From assembly GCA_017435865.1 (NCBI GenBank), contig JAFSEF010000121.1:1-61367 (forward strand): a DNA stretch of 61,367 nt, read 5' to 3'. The notes below the pieces were generated by a model. It searched no databases, was not told where the DNA came from, and worked only from the letters and a program-made list of their open reading frames with translations. Of this stretch, positions 17,285-25,250 are shown one piece after another; within the stretch, counting starts at the first letter, position 1, and each line of letters opens with the position of its first letter. The stretch comes from Clostridia bacterium. Lineage in GTDB: Bacteria > Bacillota > Clostridia > Oscillospirales > Acutalibacteraceae. The position numbers and the translations under genes were made by a program.

Positions 17285-17878
17285 ATGAGCAACACCGTAA
17301 ACAACGAAAAATTCAAACTTCTCCACAAACCGCCGAAAGGCAAAATGGGCGGCTTGCTGATCGTTTTTATTTGGATCGCAATCTGGAATATCATTTATCA
17401 GTTTGTACATGATGCATGGCATGATATGCCGATCGTTAACTGGGCATTTTTCATTTCCGTTACCATTTTCTTTATGCAGGAAGAACTCACTTACAAACAG
17501 CGTTTCTGGCACACGCTTGTCGGCGGATCGGTCGGTCTGTTGCTGGCGGCAGGTGTCAGCATCCTTGCAAGACAGTTGATGGGATTCGGACTTTCTCATG
17601 CAATTGCAGTCAGTATTCCCCTGTTGGTCGTCATCGCTATGCTGATCCTTTTACATCCTTATCTTCCGCTGTTCTTTAACAATGTCGGGTTCTGCTATCT
17701 CATCATTGCTTTCATAGAAAGTGGTAAGATCGTGGAACAATTGCCGAACTACCTTCTTTCCTTGTTGCTTGGCAGTATCTGCCTGAACCTGGGTTGCAGT
17801 GTATTGATCGGTTTTTACACAAAACAGAGAAAGAAAAAGGCAATGGCCGCCGCACAGGCACAAACTGCTGCAAAATAA
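17285..17878 (+). CDS. Integral membrane protein of unknown function
   Basis: This 197-residue protein has a basic N-terminus and about five or six hydrophobic segments (near 23-42, 51-64, 82-102, 107-128, 135-145 and 156-178). A basic cytoplasmic tail KQRKKK then runs into an Ala/Gln stretch. ACAGGAGC lies about 6 bp before the ATG. I do not recognise the family with confidence; the pattern faintly resembles small DUF1097-type membrane proteins. It is a single-gene unit between terminators, with a consensus promoter whose -35 adjoins a 37-bp palindrome, so it is probably tightly regulated, perhaps by a ligand it transports. Confidence 0.65.
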   Translation: MSNTVNNEKFKLLHKPPKGKMGGLLIVFIWIAIWNIIYQFVHDAWHDMPIVNWAFFISVTIFFMQEELTYKQRFWHTLVGGSVGLLLAAGVSILARQLMGFGLSHAIAVSIPLLVVIAMLILLHPYLPLFFNNVGFCYLIIAFIESGKIVEQLPNYLLSLLLGSICLNLGCSVLIGFYTKQRKKKAMAAAQAQTAAK

Positions 17879-17886
17879 AACTTCCC

Positions 17887-17915
17887 TGTCCGCCGCCGTG
17901 CGGACAGTTTTTTTT
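17887..17915 (+). terminator. Terminator after membrane protein gene
   Basis: TGTCCGC/GCGGACA stem followed by eight T. Confidence 0.85.
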
Positions 17916-17926
17916 ACATAAACCCC

Positions 17927-17955
17927 TTGCACATTACAAAAAAATGTAATATAAT
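17927..17955 (+). promoter_or_regulatory. Promoter of fba unit
   Basis: TTGCAC (17927-17932), 17 bp, TATAAT (17950-17955), about 36 bp before the ATG. Confidence 0.75.
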
Positions 17956-17990
17956 ATTTTTCCGGAAAATGAAAATCGGAGGTAATTAAA

Positions 17991-18854
17991 ATGCTCGTAT
18001 CCGCAAAAGAAATGCTCACAAAGGCAAAAGAAGGCAAATATGCCGTAGCACAGATCAACATCAACAACCTTGAATGGACCAAGACCGTTCTTCTGACCGC
18101 ACAGGAACTCAACTCTCCCGTCATCCTCGGCGTTTCCGAAGGTGCTGCAAAATATATGTGCGGCTTCAACACCGTCGTTGCTATGGTCAACGCTATGATG
18201 GACACTCTCAAGATCACCGTTCCCGTAGCTCTTCACCTTGACCACGGTACCTATGAAGGTGCTTATGCAGCTCTGGAAGCAGGTTTCTCTTCCATCATGT
18301 TCGACGGCTCTCACTATCCGATCGACGAAAACATTGCAAAAACAAAGCAGCTCATCGCTGATGCCGGTGCGAAGGGTGTTTCCCTTGAAGCTGAAGTCGG
18401 TGCAATCGGCGGCGAAGAAGACGGCGTTGTCGGCAGCGGCGAAGTTGCAGATCCCGACGAATGCAAGATGATTGCTGACCTCGGCGTTACCATGCTTGCA
18501 GCAGGCATCGGCAACATCCACGGCAAATATCCCGAAAACTGGGCAGGTCTGAACTTTGATGTTCTCGCTCAGATTCAGGAAAAGACCGGCACCATGCCCC
18601 TTGTTCTTCACGGCGGCACAGGCATCCCTGCTGAAATGATTCAGAAAGCCATCTCTCTCGGCGTTTCCAAGATCAACGTCAACACCGAACTGCAGCTCAG
18701 CTTTGCAGCAGCAACCCGCAAGTACATCGAAGAAGGCAAAGATCTTGCAGGCAAGGGCTTCGACCCCAGAAAGCTGCTTGCTCCCGGTTGTGCAGCCATG
18801 CGTGAAACCGTGATCGAAAAGATGACTCTGTTCGGATCCGTCGGCAAGGCATAA
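17991..18854 (+). CDS. fba: Class II fructose-bisphosphate aldolase
   Basis: This 287-residue zinc-dependent aldolase cleaves fructose 1,6-bisphosphate to dihydroxyacetone phosphate and glyceraldehyde 3-phosphate. Visible motifs are LHLDHGTYEGAYAAL (catalytic Asp and zinc His, about 80-94), SLEAEVGAIGGEEDG (about 129-143), AAGIGNIHGKYP (zinc His, about 167-178), VLHGGTGIP (zinc His, about 202-210) and KINVNTEL. The length fits class IIA. GGAGG precedes the ATG by 8 bp. The T- and C-rich optimal codon use and strong promoter indicate high expression. The stop overlaps the next gene start by one base. Confidence 0.96.
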   Translation: MLVSAKEMLTKAKEGKYAVAQININNLEWTKTVLLTAQELNSPVILGVSEGAAKYMCGFNTVVAMVNAMMDTLKITVPVALHLDHGTYEGAYAALEAGFSSIMFDGSHYPIDENIAKTKQLIADAGAKGVSLEAEVGAIGGEEDGVVGSGEVADPDECKMIADLGVTMLAAGIGNIHGKYPENWAGLNFDVLAQIQEKTGTMPLVLHGGTGIPAEMIQKAISLGVSKINVNTELQLSFAAATRKYIEEGKDLAGKGFDPRKLLAPGCAAMRETVIEKMTLFGSVGKA

Positions 18855-19306
18855 TGACAATTCACGAAGAAAAAGCAGTAGCTCTCTTTAAAGAGGGCTA
18901 CAACTGTGCACAGGCTGTTTTTGCTGCCTTCTCGGATCTGACGGGACTTGATGAACAAACAAGTGTGAAGCTCGCATCCTCTTTCGGCGGCGGTTTCGGC
19001 AGACAAAGAGAAGTCTGCGGTGCTGTCAGCGGCATGGTAATGGCACTCGGTGCGATCGAAGGCTATGACAGTCCGACCGATCAGATTGCAAAAAAAGAAC
19101 AGTATGCAACCGTGCAGAGTCTTATGAAACAGTTTGCCGAGATAAACGGCTCTTACATATGCCGTGAACTGCTCGGTTTGCAGGAAAAAGAAAACAGCGA
19201 TCCGAACCCCACTCCGCGCAGCGATTCTTTTTATAAGAAACGTCCTTGTTCGGAATTGGTCGGCGAAGCAGCAAGACTGCTTGACTGTTATTTTGATAAC
19301 AAATAA
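18854..19306 (+). CDS. C_GCAxxG_C_C family protein
   Basis: This 150-residue protein carries the cysteine pattern that names the family: YNCAQAVFAAF (about 16-26), VCGAVSGMVMALGA (about 55-68), YICRELLG, and PCSELVGEAARLLDCY near the C-terminus. The conserved Cys residues suggest a redox or metal-binding role, but no member has an established function that I can cite. It starts within the fba stop codon (TAATG), so it is translated with the aldolase. The unit ends at a strong hairpin. Confidence 0.85.
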   Translation: MTIHEEKAVALFKEGYNCAQAVFAAFSDLTGLDEQTSVKLASSFGGGFGRQREVCGAVSGMVMALGAIEGYDSPTDQIAKKEQYATVQSLMKQFAEINGSYICRELLGLQEKENSDPNPTPRSDSFYKKRPCSELVGEAARLLDCYFDNK

Positions 19307-19310
19307 GCAA

Positions 19311-19348
19311 AACAACCGACCACCCCGCAGCGGATGGTCGGTTTTGTC
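19311..19348 (+). terminator. Terminator after fba unit, repeated sequence
   Basis: ACCGACCACCC/GGATGGTCGGT stem followed by TTTTG. The stem and loop are almost identical to the hairpin at 21616-21654, 2.3 kb away. Confidence 0.75.
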
Positions 19349-19368
19349 TGTCAATAAGAGTTATTATA

Positions 19369-20007
19369 TTAAAATATGTCAACAATGACGGGGAAATTCT
19401 CGATTCGCCCCCTCTGAACAGTCAGCGTATATTTCTGCAGCACCTCATTCGTCTGCAGATTTTTCAGCTCAAAAACAAAGGAATATGTACCGTATGTTTT
19501 CAGGCGGATATGAAAACTCTGTGTCACAGGATCACCGTCTGCACCGATTGCTGCATTGTCAGACGTACTCTGCTGCACACTTGCAAATCCGACAAAAGGA
19601 GCATCGGTACACTTCCATGCATAACGACCGCTGTACGGTGTCAAAAACGGACCGACCGCCAGCGTATCACTGTCGGGACGTACAATATCGGTATTCAGCT
19701 CCTCAAGACCGACACTTGCTCTTAAAATGATTCTTGCATTGTTGCTGACAAGTGTTGCATTTTCGGACACATCAGCAGCCTGCAACTGCAGGTCATTCAA
19801 TTCTTCGAGTCCGACCACAGCACGCAGACAAAGTCGGGCATCTTCTGCCGTGACTTTTCCGTCGCCGTCTATATCCCCTTTGCGATTCAGCAAAAAGGGG
19901 TCAGGCCCCTGTGCAGATTGATTGTTCAGCTTTTCTGCTGCCGTTGCAGGTATGGTGAGAACCAAAACAAAAATCAGACTCATAAAAACAGAAATATACT
20001 TTTTCAA
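19369..20007 (-). CDS. Secreted dockerin-domain protein
   Basis: A TTG start at 20007 with AAGGAG 8 bp upstream gives a 212-residue protein with a clean signal peptide (about 1-24). The longer frame to 20130 begins upstream of the predicted transcription start. A type I dockerin-like pair follows: GDIDGDGKVTAEDARLCLRA (good calcium loop) and DVSENATLVSNNARIILRA (weak second loop), both ending AxVGLEELN. The C-terminal 90 residues (GRYAWKCTDAPFVGF, YTLTVQRG) look like an Ig-like or chagasin-type inhibitor fold. It may dock a small inhibitor or binding module onto a cohesin scaffold; no cohesin is in the window. Confidence 0.78.
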   Translation of the reverse strand: MKKYISVFMSLIFVLVLTIPATAAEKLNNQSAQGPDPFLLNRKGDIDGDGKVTAEDARLCLRAVVGLEELNDLQLQAADVSENATLVSNNARIILRASVGLEELNTDIVRPDSDTLAVGPFLTPYSGRYAWKCTDAPFVGFASVQQSTSDNAAIGADGDPVTQSFHIRLKTYGTYSFVFELKNLQTNEVLQKYTLTVQRGRIENFPVIVDIF

Positions 20008-20132
20008 AACGGTCACTCCTTTTGGCCACAATATTGGTTTTCGGACATCACATTTGCAAAAACGATCATGAAAGCAGCAAATTATTTTGACTTTCTTAAA
20101 AAGCGTATTCGTTTTTCTCACCTCCTGCATTC

Positions 20133-20161
20133 ATCATAGCACAAGACTTATATTGTGTCAA
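20133..20161 (-). promoter_or_regulatory. Promoter of dockerin gene
   Basis: Minus-strand TTGACA (20156-20161), 17 bp, TATGAT (20133-20138). It leaves a leader of about 120 nt. It is divergent from the PadR promoter, with the -35 boxes 30 bp apart. Confidence 0.75.
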
Positions 20162-20167
20162 TAGTTA

Positions 20168-20182
20168 TTTTGTGTTACAAAA
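20168..20182. promoter_or_regulatory. Candidate PadR operator
   Basis: TTTTGT-GTT-ACAAAA is an inverted repeat midway between the divergent -35 boxes of the dockerin and padR genes. Autoregulation by the adjacent PadR protein is plausible but unproven. Confidence 0.35.
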
Positions 20183-20190
20183 TATACAAC

Positions 20191-20219
20191 TTGACAAAAC
20201 TCATTTTTTCTGTTATAGT
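20191..20219 (+). promoter_or_regulatory. Promoter of PadR operon
   Basis: TTGACA (20191-20196), 17 bp, TATAGT (20214-20219), about 31 bp before the chosen ATG. It excludes the longer frame starting at 20172. Confidence 0.8.
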
Positions 20220-20249
20220 GAAAACAATCAATCAAGAGGATCAATAAAA

Positions 20250-20585
20250 ATGCAGAATGCAGAGAATTTCAAACGCGGCACGGTCGAATTGGTCATCCTC
20301 AGTGTACTGACACAAAAGGATCTGTACGGGTATGAACTCGTAAAAACGATCAGCGAAAAAAGTGAAAAGAATTTTGATTTGCCATTGGGGACACTTTATC
20401 CTGTTTTGTACAGACTTGTAGAAAACGGGCTGATTTCGGACCGTGATGAGGTGGTAAACAAACGCTTGCGTAAGTATTATCACCTTGAAGAAAAAGGCAA
20501 AGAATACTACAAAGAACTTTTGGCGGAATATGAAAAAATTTCCTTGGGTGTGAATCTGATTTTAAAGGCGGTGGACGAAAAATGA
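20250..20585 (+). CDS. PadR-family transcriptional regulator
   Basis: This 111-residue winged-helix regulator has the PadR N-terminal domain: GTVELVILSVLTQKDLYGYE, then LPLGTLYPVLYRLVENGLI (recognition helix) and the wing with RKYYHLEEKGKEYY. A short C-terminal helix serves dimerisation. The ATG at 20250 follows AAGAGG and lies downstream of a consensus promoter. It overlaps the next gene by 4 bp (ATGA). PadR proteins next to HAAS-type membrane genes usually repress their own operon in response to membrane-active or antimicrobial signals; that role is inferred here. Confidence 0.9.
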   Translation: MQNAENFKRGTVELVILSVLTQKDLYGYELVKTISEKSEKNFDLPLGTLYPVLYRLVENGLISDRDEVVNKRLRKYYHLEEKGKEYYKELLAEYEKISLGVNLILKAVDEK

Positions 20586-20983
20586 CAGATACATTAAAAA
20601 AAGAATTGGATGCTTATTTCAGCAGCGTGGAAGCCTTGTTGCTCTGCGACCGCAAAAGCAAAAAAGCATTTATGAGTGATTTGCAGAATGATGTCGATGA
20701 ATTCATACAACAGGAGAATGTCACGGATTTCGAAAGCATTCAGTCTGCCTTCGGGACACCCGATGAAATTGCAGAAAGTTTTTTAAAGACCACCGACATT
20801 GCCGGCATCAAAAAGAAAATGAACATTAAAAAGATAGTTCTGTTTTCGCTGTTGACAGTTGTGCTGGTGTATGTTTTGTTTGTAATTGCAAGTTTTATCG
20901 ATGTGCATACGGAATCACACGGTTACTATGAAGAAGGAATCTTGCAGGCAGGTCTTTTACTGACAGGAGGACTCGGAATATGA
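20582..20983 (+). CDS. HAAS/DUF6120-like membrane protein
   Basis: The 133-residue protein has an N-terminal helical HAAS-type domain (LKKELDAYFSSVEALL, LQNDVDEFIQQ, FGTPDEIAESFL, about 5-64). A basic linker KKKMNIKK comes next, then one strong transmembrane helix (about 84-104) and an external C-terminus. Such proteins are typically encoded directly after PadR regulators and are thought to sense or bind at the membrane. It overlaps both neighbours by 4 bp, so the three genes are translationally coupled. Confidence 0.75.
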   Translation: MTDTLKKELDAYFSSVEALLLCDRKSKKAFMSDLQNDVDEFIQQENVTDFESIQSAFGTPDEIAESFLKTTDIAGIKKKMNIKKIVLFSLLTVVLVYVLFVIASFIDVHTESHGYYEEGILQAGLLLTGGLGI

Positions 20984-21558
20984 AACGGTTTTTGATTTCT
21001 TTTCTTTGTTGCATACTTGTTTGCTTGCAGGTCTTACCTTGTTTTGCATCTGCCGACAACACAAAAACGGAAATAAACGAAGACGGTTCATTCTTTGTCA
21101 TCCGTGACACACCTCTGGATCCTGCAGATTTACCGCCCGGATTCGAAGGGTCACTGCCGCCCGGATCATCGGAAATCAACGGCAACACGAATGCATTGAT
21201 CAGATTTTTCAAAATCATTATAGAAAAGCTGATGCAACTGATCAGACAATTGCAGGGAAAAGAAGAAGTAACAAAATCAAAATATATTTATTATTATTCT
21301 TCGGATTCAAAACTTTTATGGTGTGCAAAGCTGACAGGCAGGTTTTTGTTATCAAGTGATTCTGCAGAGTGTATTGATGTTGCATTTGATTTTGAATCCT
21401 ACGACAGCAACTGGAGTATAAGTGATTACAACTGCAAAAAGGATGCCGCCACTGCACAGGTTACATTTTATGTTGTGCAGAAATCGCTCGGTGTTAAATT
21501 GCAAACGATTGAAAAAACACTGCAACTGACCTGTGATAAAAACGGAAATGTGACATAA
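20980..21558 (+). CDS. Small secreted protein of the PadR operon (DUF6147-like)
   Basis: This 192-residue protein has a signal peptide (about 1-24), an acidic/Pro linker (EDGSFFVIRDTP, LPPGFEGSLPPGSS) and an amphipathic helix near 70-90 (ALIRFFKIIIEKLMQLIRQL). A beta-rich domain of about 95 residues follows, with SDSKLLWCAKLTGRF, YDSNWSISDYN and TLQLTCDKNG. This C-terminal pattern matches small exported proteins that accompany PadR/HAAS pairs in Firmicutes, which I recall as DUF6147; the number is from memory. Its substrate is unknown. It is the last gene of the operon, followed by a terminator. Confidence 0.65.
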   Translation: MKRFLISFLCCILVCLQVLPCFASADNTKTEINEDGSFFVIRDTPLDPADLPPGFEGSLPPGSSEINGNTNALIRFFKIIIEKLMQLIRQLQGKEEVTKSKYIYYYSSDSKLLWCAKLTGRFLLSSDSAECIDVAFDFESYDSNWSISDYNCKKDAATAQVTFYVVQKSLGVKLQTIEKTLQLTCDKNGNVT

Positions 21559-21615
21559 GACACCGCATCGGCTGAACTTTGACATCTCCCCTGCAGTACG
21601 ATATTTTTGTTGTGC

Positions 21616-21654
21616 AAAAAATGACCGACCACCCGCAACGGATGGTCGGTTTTG
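21616..21654. terminator. Bidirectional terminator, repeat of 19311-19348
   Basis: ACCGACCACCC/GGATGGTCGGT stem with TTTTG on one side and AAAAAA on the other. It sits between the convergent secreted-protein and GH29 genes. Confidence 0.75.
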
Positions 21655-21658
21655 CATT

Positions 21659-22879
21659 TCAATACGGTTGTTTACCGCTGTGATAACACGGGGTAAATGC
21701 GGTCAATGTTTCTTTGCCGTCACTGTCCTCAATCACAACTGTCAGACGGCTTGCACGGACAGGCGGAAATGAGCAGATATGCTTTCTGCCGACGGTATCG
21801 GAAGAATAGACCTTAATCCCTTTTTCACGGTTATTCTGCGAAGCGTAGACGGAAAAAGAACGGATTTTTTCACCGTCTGCATTCTCTTCGGACAAAATCA
21901 CGGTGTCAACAAGATAATGCCTGTCAAAGCACAACACATACGCATGGTTCTCTTCGTTATGTTCAAAACCGTCATTTTCGAGAACGCAATCCGTGTACCG
22001 CCGTCTGATTTCATTTTTCATTTCTTCCATCAGACGGACATTTTCCGCAGGCAAAAGACCGCGGCGGTCGGGTGCAATGTTGACAAGCAGATTTGCTCCC
22101 CTGCCGACAGAGTACAGATACAAGGCTGTCAACTCTTCGGGGGTGCGGACATACTGTCGGTTCGTTTCATTGTAGAACCAGAAGTTTTCCCATTCTTTTC
22201 GTGTAATGCAGCAATCGCATTCACCGGGAGCATAAAAGCCTTCAACCGTATTGTCATTGGGCATGGGTGACAAGCCCCATTCATTACCGATCCAACGGAT
22301 GTCTTTGCCCCATGAGCCGAACACAAGCACATCCGGTTGCAAAGAATAAATCGTTTTTTGAATACGTGCCACATCAAAATCAAAATTCTCGCTGCCGCAG
22401 CTGTCAAACCACAGAATATCAATCTGGCCGTAGTTGACAAGCAGCTCCCCGAGCTGACCGCAGACAAAATCATTGTAGGTCTTGCTGTCCATATCCTTGC
22501 TGCCGAACTGTGCACAGGAATAGTACAAACCAACCTTGATTCCGTATTTGCGACAGGCATCACAATATTCGCGAACAACATCACCCTCACCGTCTTTGAA
22601 CGGCGTATTCTGTACAGCGTAGTCGGAATACTTTGTCCGCCACAAGCAGAATCCGTCATGGTGTTTGGTTGTCATGACGGTGTATTTGCCGCCCATTCTG
22701 ACAACATCCTGCATCCATGCTTCACAATCAAGTTGTGCAGGATTGAAGGTAGACAGCTCCATCTGTTTCATATCCCAGTCGCGGTTTTCCTCATTGAATG
22801 TGCGTATGCCGAAATGAAAGAAAATGCCCACTTCAAGATCGTTATATGCTCTTTGGGCTGCCGTAGGTTTGTTACACAT
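21659..22879 (-). CDS. Alpha-L-fucosidase, GH29
   Basis: The ATG at 22879 has AGGAGG 9 bp upstream. The longer frame to 23086 runs antisense through the end of the neighbouring gene region and lacks a start signal. The 406-residue enzyme shows the GH29 barrel: DLEVGIFFHFGIRTF (about 12-26), VMTTKHHDGFCLWRTKYSDY (about 67-86), KVGLYYSCAQFG, and the nucleophile motif DILWFDSCGSE. The C-terminal beta domain is short. There is no signal peptide, so it acts on imported fucosylated glycans, such as mucin or milk oligosaccharide pieces. It is transcribed from its own promoter. Confidence 0.92.
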   Translation of the reverse strand: MCNKPTAAQRAYNDLEVGIFFHFGIRTFNEENRDWDMKQMELSTFNPAQLDCEAWMQDVVRMGGKYTVMTTKHHDGFCLWRTKYSDYAVQNTPFKDGEGDVVREYCDACRKYGIKVGLYYSCAQFGSKDMDSKTYNDFVCGQLGELLVNYGQIDILWFDSCGSENFDFDVARIQKTIYSLQPDVLVFGSWGKDIRWIGNEWGLSPMPNDNTVEGFYAPGECDCCITRKEWENFWFYNETNRQYVRTPEELTALYLYSVGRGANLLVNIAPDRRGLLPAENVRLMEEMKNEIRRRYTDCVLENDGFEHNEENHAYVLCFDRHYLVDTVILSEENADGEKIRSFSVYASQNNREKGIKVYSSDTVGRKHICSFPPVRASRLTVVIEDSDGKETLTAFTPCYHSGKQPY

Positions 22880-22907
22880 AAAAAACGCCTCCTTTGCTAC
22901 TGTTTTC

Positions 22908-22936
22908 ATTGTAGCAAAGAAAGCGATAAAATACAA
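22908..22936 (-). promoter_or_regulatory. Promoter of GH29 gene
   Basis: Minus-strand TTGTAT (22931-22936), 17 bp, TACAAT (22908-22913). Confidence 0.65.
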
Positions 22937-22949
22937 TTGCTTTTTTATT

Positions 22950-23945
22950 TTATTCAGCGGCATGAATGACGGCATATGCCATGTCAGGATAGTCCGACAT
23001 AATGGCATCGGCTCCCTTTTCAGCCAATTCGGCAACGGTCTGTGCATCGTTGACGGTCCAGTACTGCATAGCAAGATTGTGTTCATGAGCGTAGTTCACA
23101 ACACGGGTACTTGCAAGATTGAGCACTGCTGCCATGGGCGGCACCTGCAACGCTTCAAATGCAAAGGCATCTTCCGATGCGGGAATGGAGAATGTGGCTC
23201 GCAGGAAGAAGAATACCGCTTCAACAATGGATGCAGAACGAAGCATATCGGGGTATTGTTCATCAATATACTTTGTCACTTCACCGTTGAAAGTACCGAC
23301 CACCACTTTATCGAGCATATTGCGTTCCTGCAACACGGCATACAGGGAATCCGTAGCTTTGTACCCCAGTTCGCCGCCGTTTTTGATTTCAATGATATAG
23401 CGGAATCCGCCGTTGCTTTCAAGATAATCGATCGCATCCGTAAAAGACAATGCACGCAGATTTTCGGGCACTGCATCCCCTGTCAGACCTGCATAGGGTT
23501 TGCTGCCGTCTTCCGCGGTAAAGCCTTCACCGAAGTTGAGCTGTCTGATTTCTTCGTATGTCAGATCGGCAATGCGAACACTGTCATGGCCGAACACTTC
23601 TTCTGCATTTGTCATTCTGTCCAACGTGGAATCGTGACTCAGAATCAGAACATCATCTTTGGTGATGTGCAGATCAAACTCGTAAATGTCGGTTTCAAAG
23701 GTTTCACTTTCCATGCAGCCTTCAAACGCCATCAGCGTATTTTCAGGGAAAATACCTGCACCCGAACGGTGTGCCGAAACGAGTGTTTTTCCCTCTGTGA
23801 CAATATACGGATTGTCTGTTTCAAAAGTCTGCAAGGGTTCGGGTGTTTCTCTGTAAAGTTCAAACAACAACAAAACCAATGCTGTGACAACGCACATAAA
23901 AACAAACAATGCCTTGTAAGCTTTTTCACCTGCTGTTTTTTTCAT
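22950..23945 (-). CDS. Membrane-anchored glycerophosphodiester phosphodiesterase
   Basis: The protein has about 331 residues with one N-terminal transmembrane anchor (about 13-30). The GDPD domain is canonical: SAHRSGAGIFPENTLMAF (catalytic His and Arg, Ca-binding PEN), YEFDLHITKDD, LSHDSTLDRMTN (second catalytic His), and DAIMSDYPD at the end. It hydrolyses glycerophosphodiesters, possibly from host phospholipid or teichoic acid breakdown, at the outer face of the membrane. Of two in-frame ATG codons I prefer the second, because GGGG lies too close to the first. The C-terminal half reads EAVFFFLRATFSIPASEDAF, a hydrophobic insertion that may touch the membrane. Confidence 0.9.
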   Translation of the reverse strand: MKKTAGEKAYKALFVFMCVVTALVLLLFELYRETPEPLQTFETDNPYIVTEGKTLVSAHRSGAGIFPENTLMAFEGCMESETFETDIYEFDLHITKDDVLILSHDSTLDRMTNAEEVFGHDSVRIADLTYEEIRQLNFGEGFTAEDGSKPYAGLTGDAVPENLRALSFTDAIDYLESNGGFRYIIEIKNGGELGYKATDSLYAVLQERNMLDKVVVGTFNGEVTKYIDEQYPDMLRSASIVEAVFFFLRATFSIPASEDAFAFEALQVPPMAAVLNLASTRVVNYAHEHNLAMQYWTVNDAQTVAELAEKGADAIMSDYPDMAYAVIHAAE

Positions 23946-24033
23946 TTTCATTTCCCCTGTTGTATTTTTTGAATAGTATATTCCTTTTTTTTATTTTCGT
24001 CAATCTCTTTTTTTCTTTTTTTGCATTGCACTA

Positions 24034-24062
24034 TCGACAATTCCTGCATATTGTGTTATAAT
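24034..24062 (+). promoter_or_regulatory. Promoter of aldo/keto reductase gene
   Basis: TCGACA (24034-24039), 17 bp, TATAAT (24057-24062). Confidence 0.65.
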
Positions 24063-24091
24063 GATCACATTCTTTTGGGGAGGTTTTTTCT

Positions 24092-25207
24092 ATGCAATAC
24101 AGACGATTCGGAAAAACAGAAGAAAAAGTATCCGTCCTCGGTTTCGGTTGTATGCGTTTTCCGAAAACAAACAACGAAGACGATGCTTCCATTGACGAAG
24201 CCCGTTCCATAGCAATGCTTCGCAATGCCATTGACAATGGTGTGAATTATGTCGATACCGCTTATTTTTATCATAAAATGAAGAGTGAAGAACTGGTCGG
24301 CAAAGCTTTGCTTGACGGTTACCGCGACAAGGTTTTTGTGGCAACAAAACTGCCCTTGGGCCATGTGGAAAACGAAGACAGCTTTGACGAACTGCTCAAC
24401 ACGCAGCTGAACCGTTTGCAGACAGATCACATTGACTTTTATCTTCTGCACGCAGTCAGCCGCAACAGTTGGGAAAACAAAGTGCTGCCGTTCGGTATTC
24501 TCGATAAGCTCAGACAGGCAAAAGCAGACGGCAGAATCCGCCACATCGGTTTTTCGTTCCACGATGACCTGGATGCTTTCAAAATGATCGTTGACGGTTT
24601 TGATGCATGGGAGTTTTGTCAGATTCAGTTCAATTATATCGACACGGATTACCAGGCAGGTCTTGAAGGATTGCAGTACGCTGCAGAACGCGACCTCGGT
24701 GTTGTCATCATGGAACCGCTGCAGGGCGGCAGTCTTGCAAGACCCGAAAAGGAAATGCTTGCCATGATGGACGGCAGAAATCCCGTTCAGTTTGCATTGG
24801 ATTACATCTGGAGTTTCCCTGCCGTTTCGCTGCTGCTCAGCGGTATGTCTGACGAACAGCAGGTGCAGGACAACCTGCAATATGCAGACGAAAGCAAAGA
24901 AAACAAACTGACACAGGCAGAAATACAGCTTCTGTCCGAAATTAAAAACGTGCACGACAAGCTCAACCTCATTCCCTGCCGCGATTGCAAATACTGTATG
25001 CCCTGTCCGCACGGTGTTGAAATCCCGGATGCATTCAAGGCATTCAACGAGGGCATCACCCAAGGCAACCGCCGCATCATTGAGCAGATTTTCCCCACCA
25101 TCGAAGCCAACTGCCGCCAGTGTGCCGAATGCGGTGAATGCGAAACCAAATGCCCGCAGCAGATCGAAATCATCAAAAAGCTGAAAGTTGTAAGAAATAA
25201 CGTGTAA
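24092..25207 (+). CDS. Aldo/keto reductase with C-terminal 4Fe-4S domain
   Basis: The 371-residue protein has an AKR barrel with GFGCMRFPKT (about 16-25), NYVDTAYFYH (catalytic Asp and Tyr, about 51-60), ATKLPL (Lys) and FYLLHAV (His). It then has a ferredoxin-like C-terminus with two Cys clusters, CRDCKYCMPCPHG (about 290-302) and CRQCAECGECETKCPQ (about 334-349). This architecture is common in anaerobes and couples carbonyl or sugar oxidoreduction to an iron-sulfur relay; the substrate is unknown. It is a single gene with its own promoter, ending at a strong bidirectional terminator. Confidence 0.92.
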   Translation: MQYRRFGKTEEKVSVLGFGCMRFPKTNNEDDASIDEARSIAMLRNAIDNGVNYVDTAYFYHKMKSEELVGKALLDGYRDKVFVATKLPLGHVENEDSFDELLNTQLNRLQTDHIDFYLLHAVSRNSWENKVLPFGILDKLRQAKADGRIRHIGFSFHDDLDAFKMIVDGFDAWEFCQIQFNYIDTDYQAGLEGLQYAAERDLGVVIMEPLQGGSLARPEKEMLAMMDGRNPVQFALDYIWSFPAVSLLLSGMSDEQQVQDNLQYADESKENKLTQAEIQLLSEIKNVHDKLNLIPCRDCKYCMPCPHGVEIPDAFKAFNEGITQGNRRIIEQIFPTIEANCRQCAECGECETKCPQQIEIIKKLKVVRNNV

Positions 25208-25211
25208 GAAT

Positions 25212-25250
25212 AAGCGAAGAAGCGTCCGTTGCTTCTTCGCTTTACTTTTT
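25212..25250. terminator. Bidirectional terminator
   Basis: AAGCGAAGAAGC/GCTTCTTCGCTT, a 12-bp stem with T-rich flank, between convergent genes. Confidence 0.85.

Noticed and set aside
20172-20249. N-terminal extension of PadR from an ATG at 20172
   Set aside because: It would begin upstream of a consensus promoter, and the extension is unlike PadR proteins.
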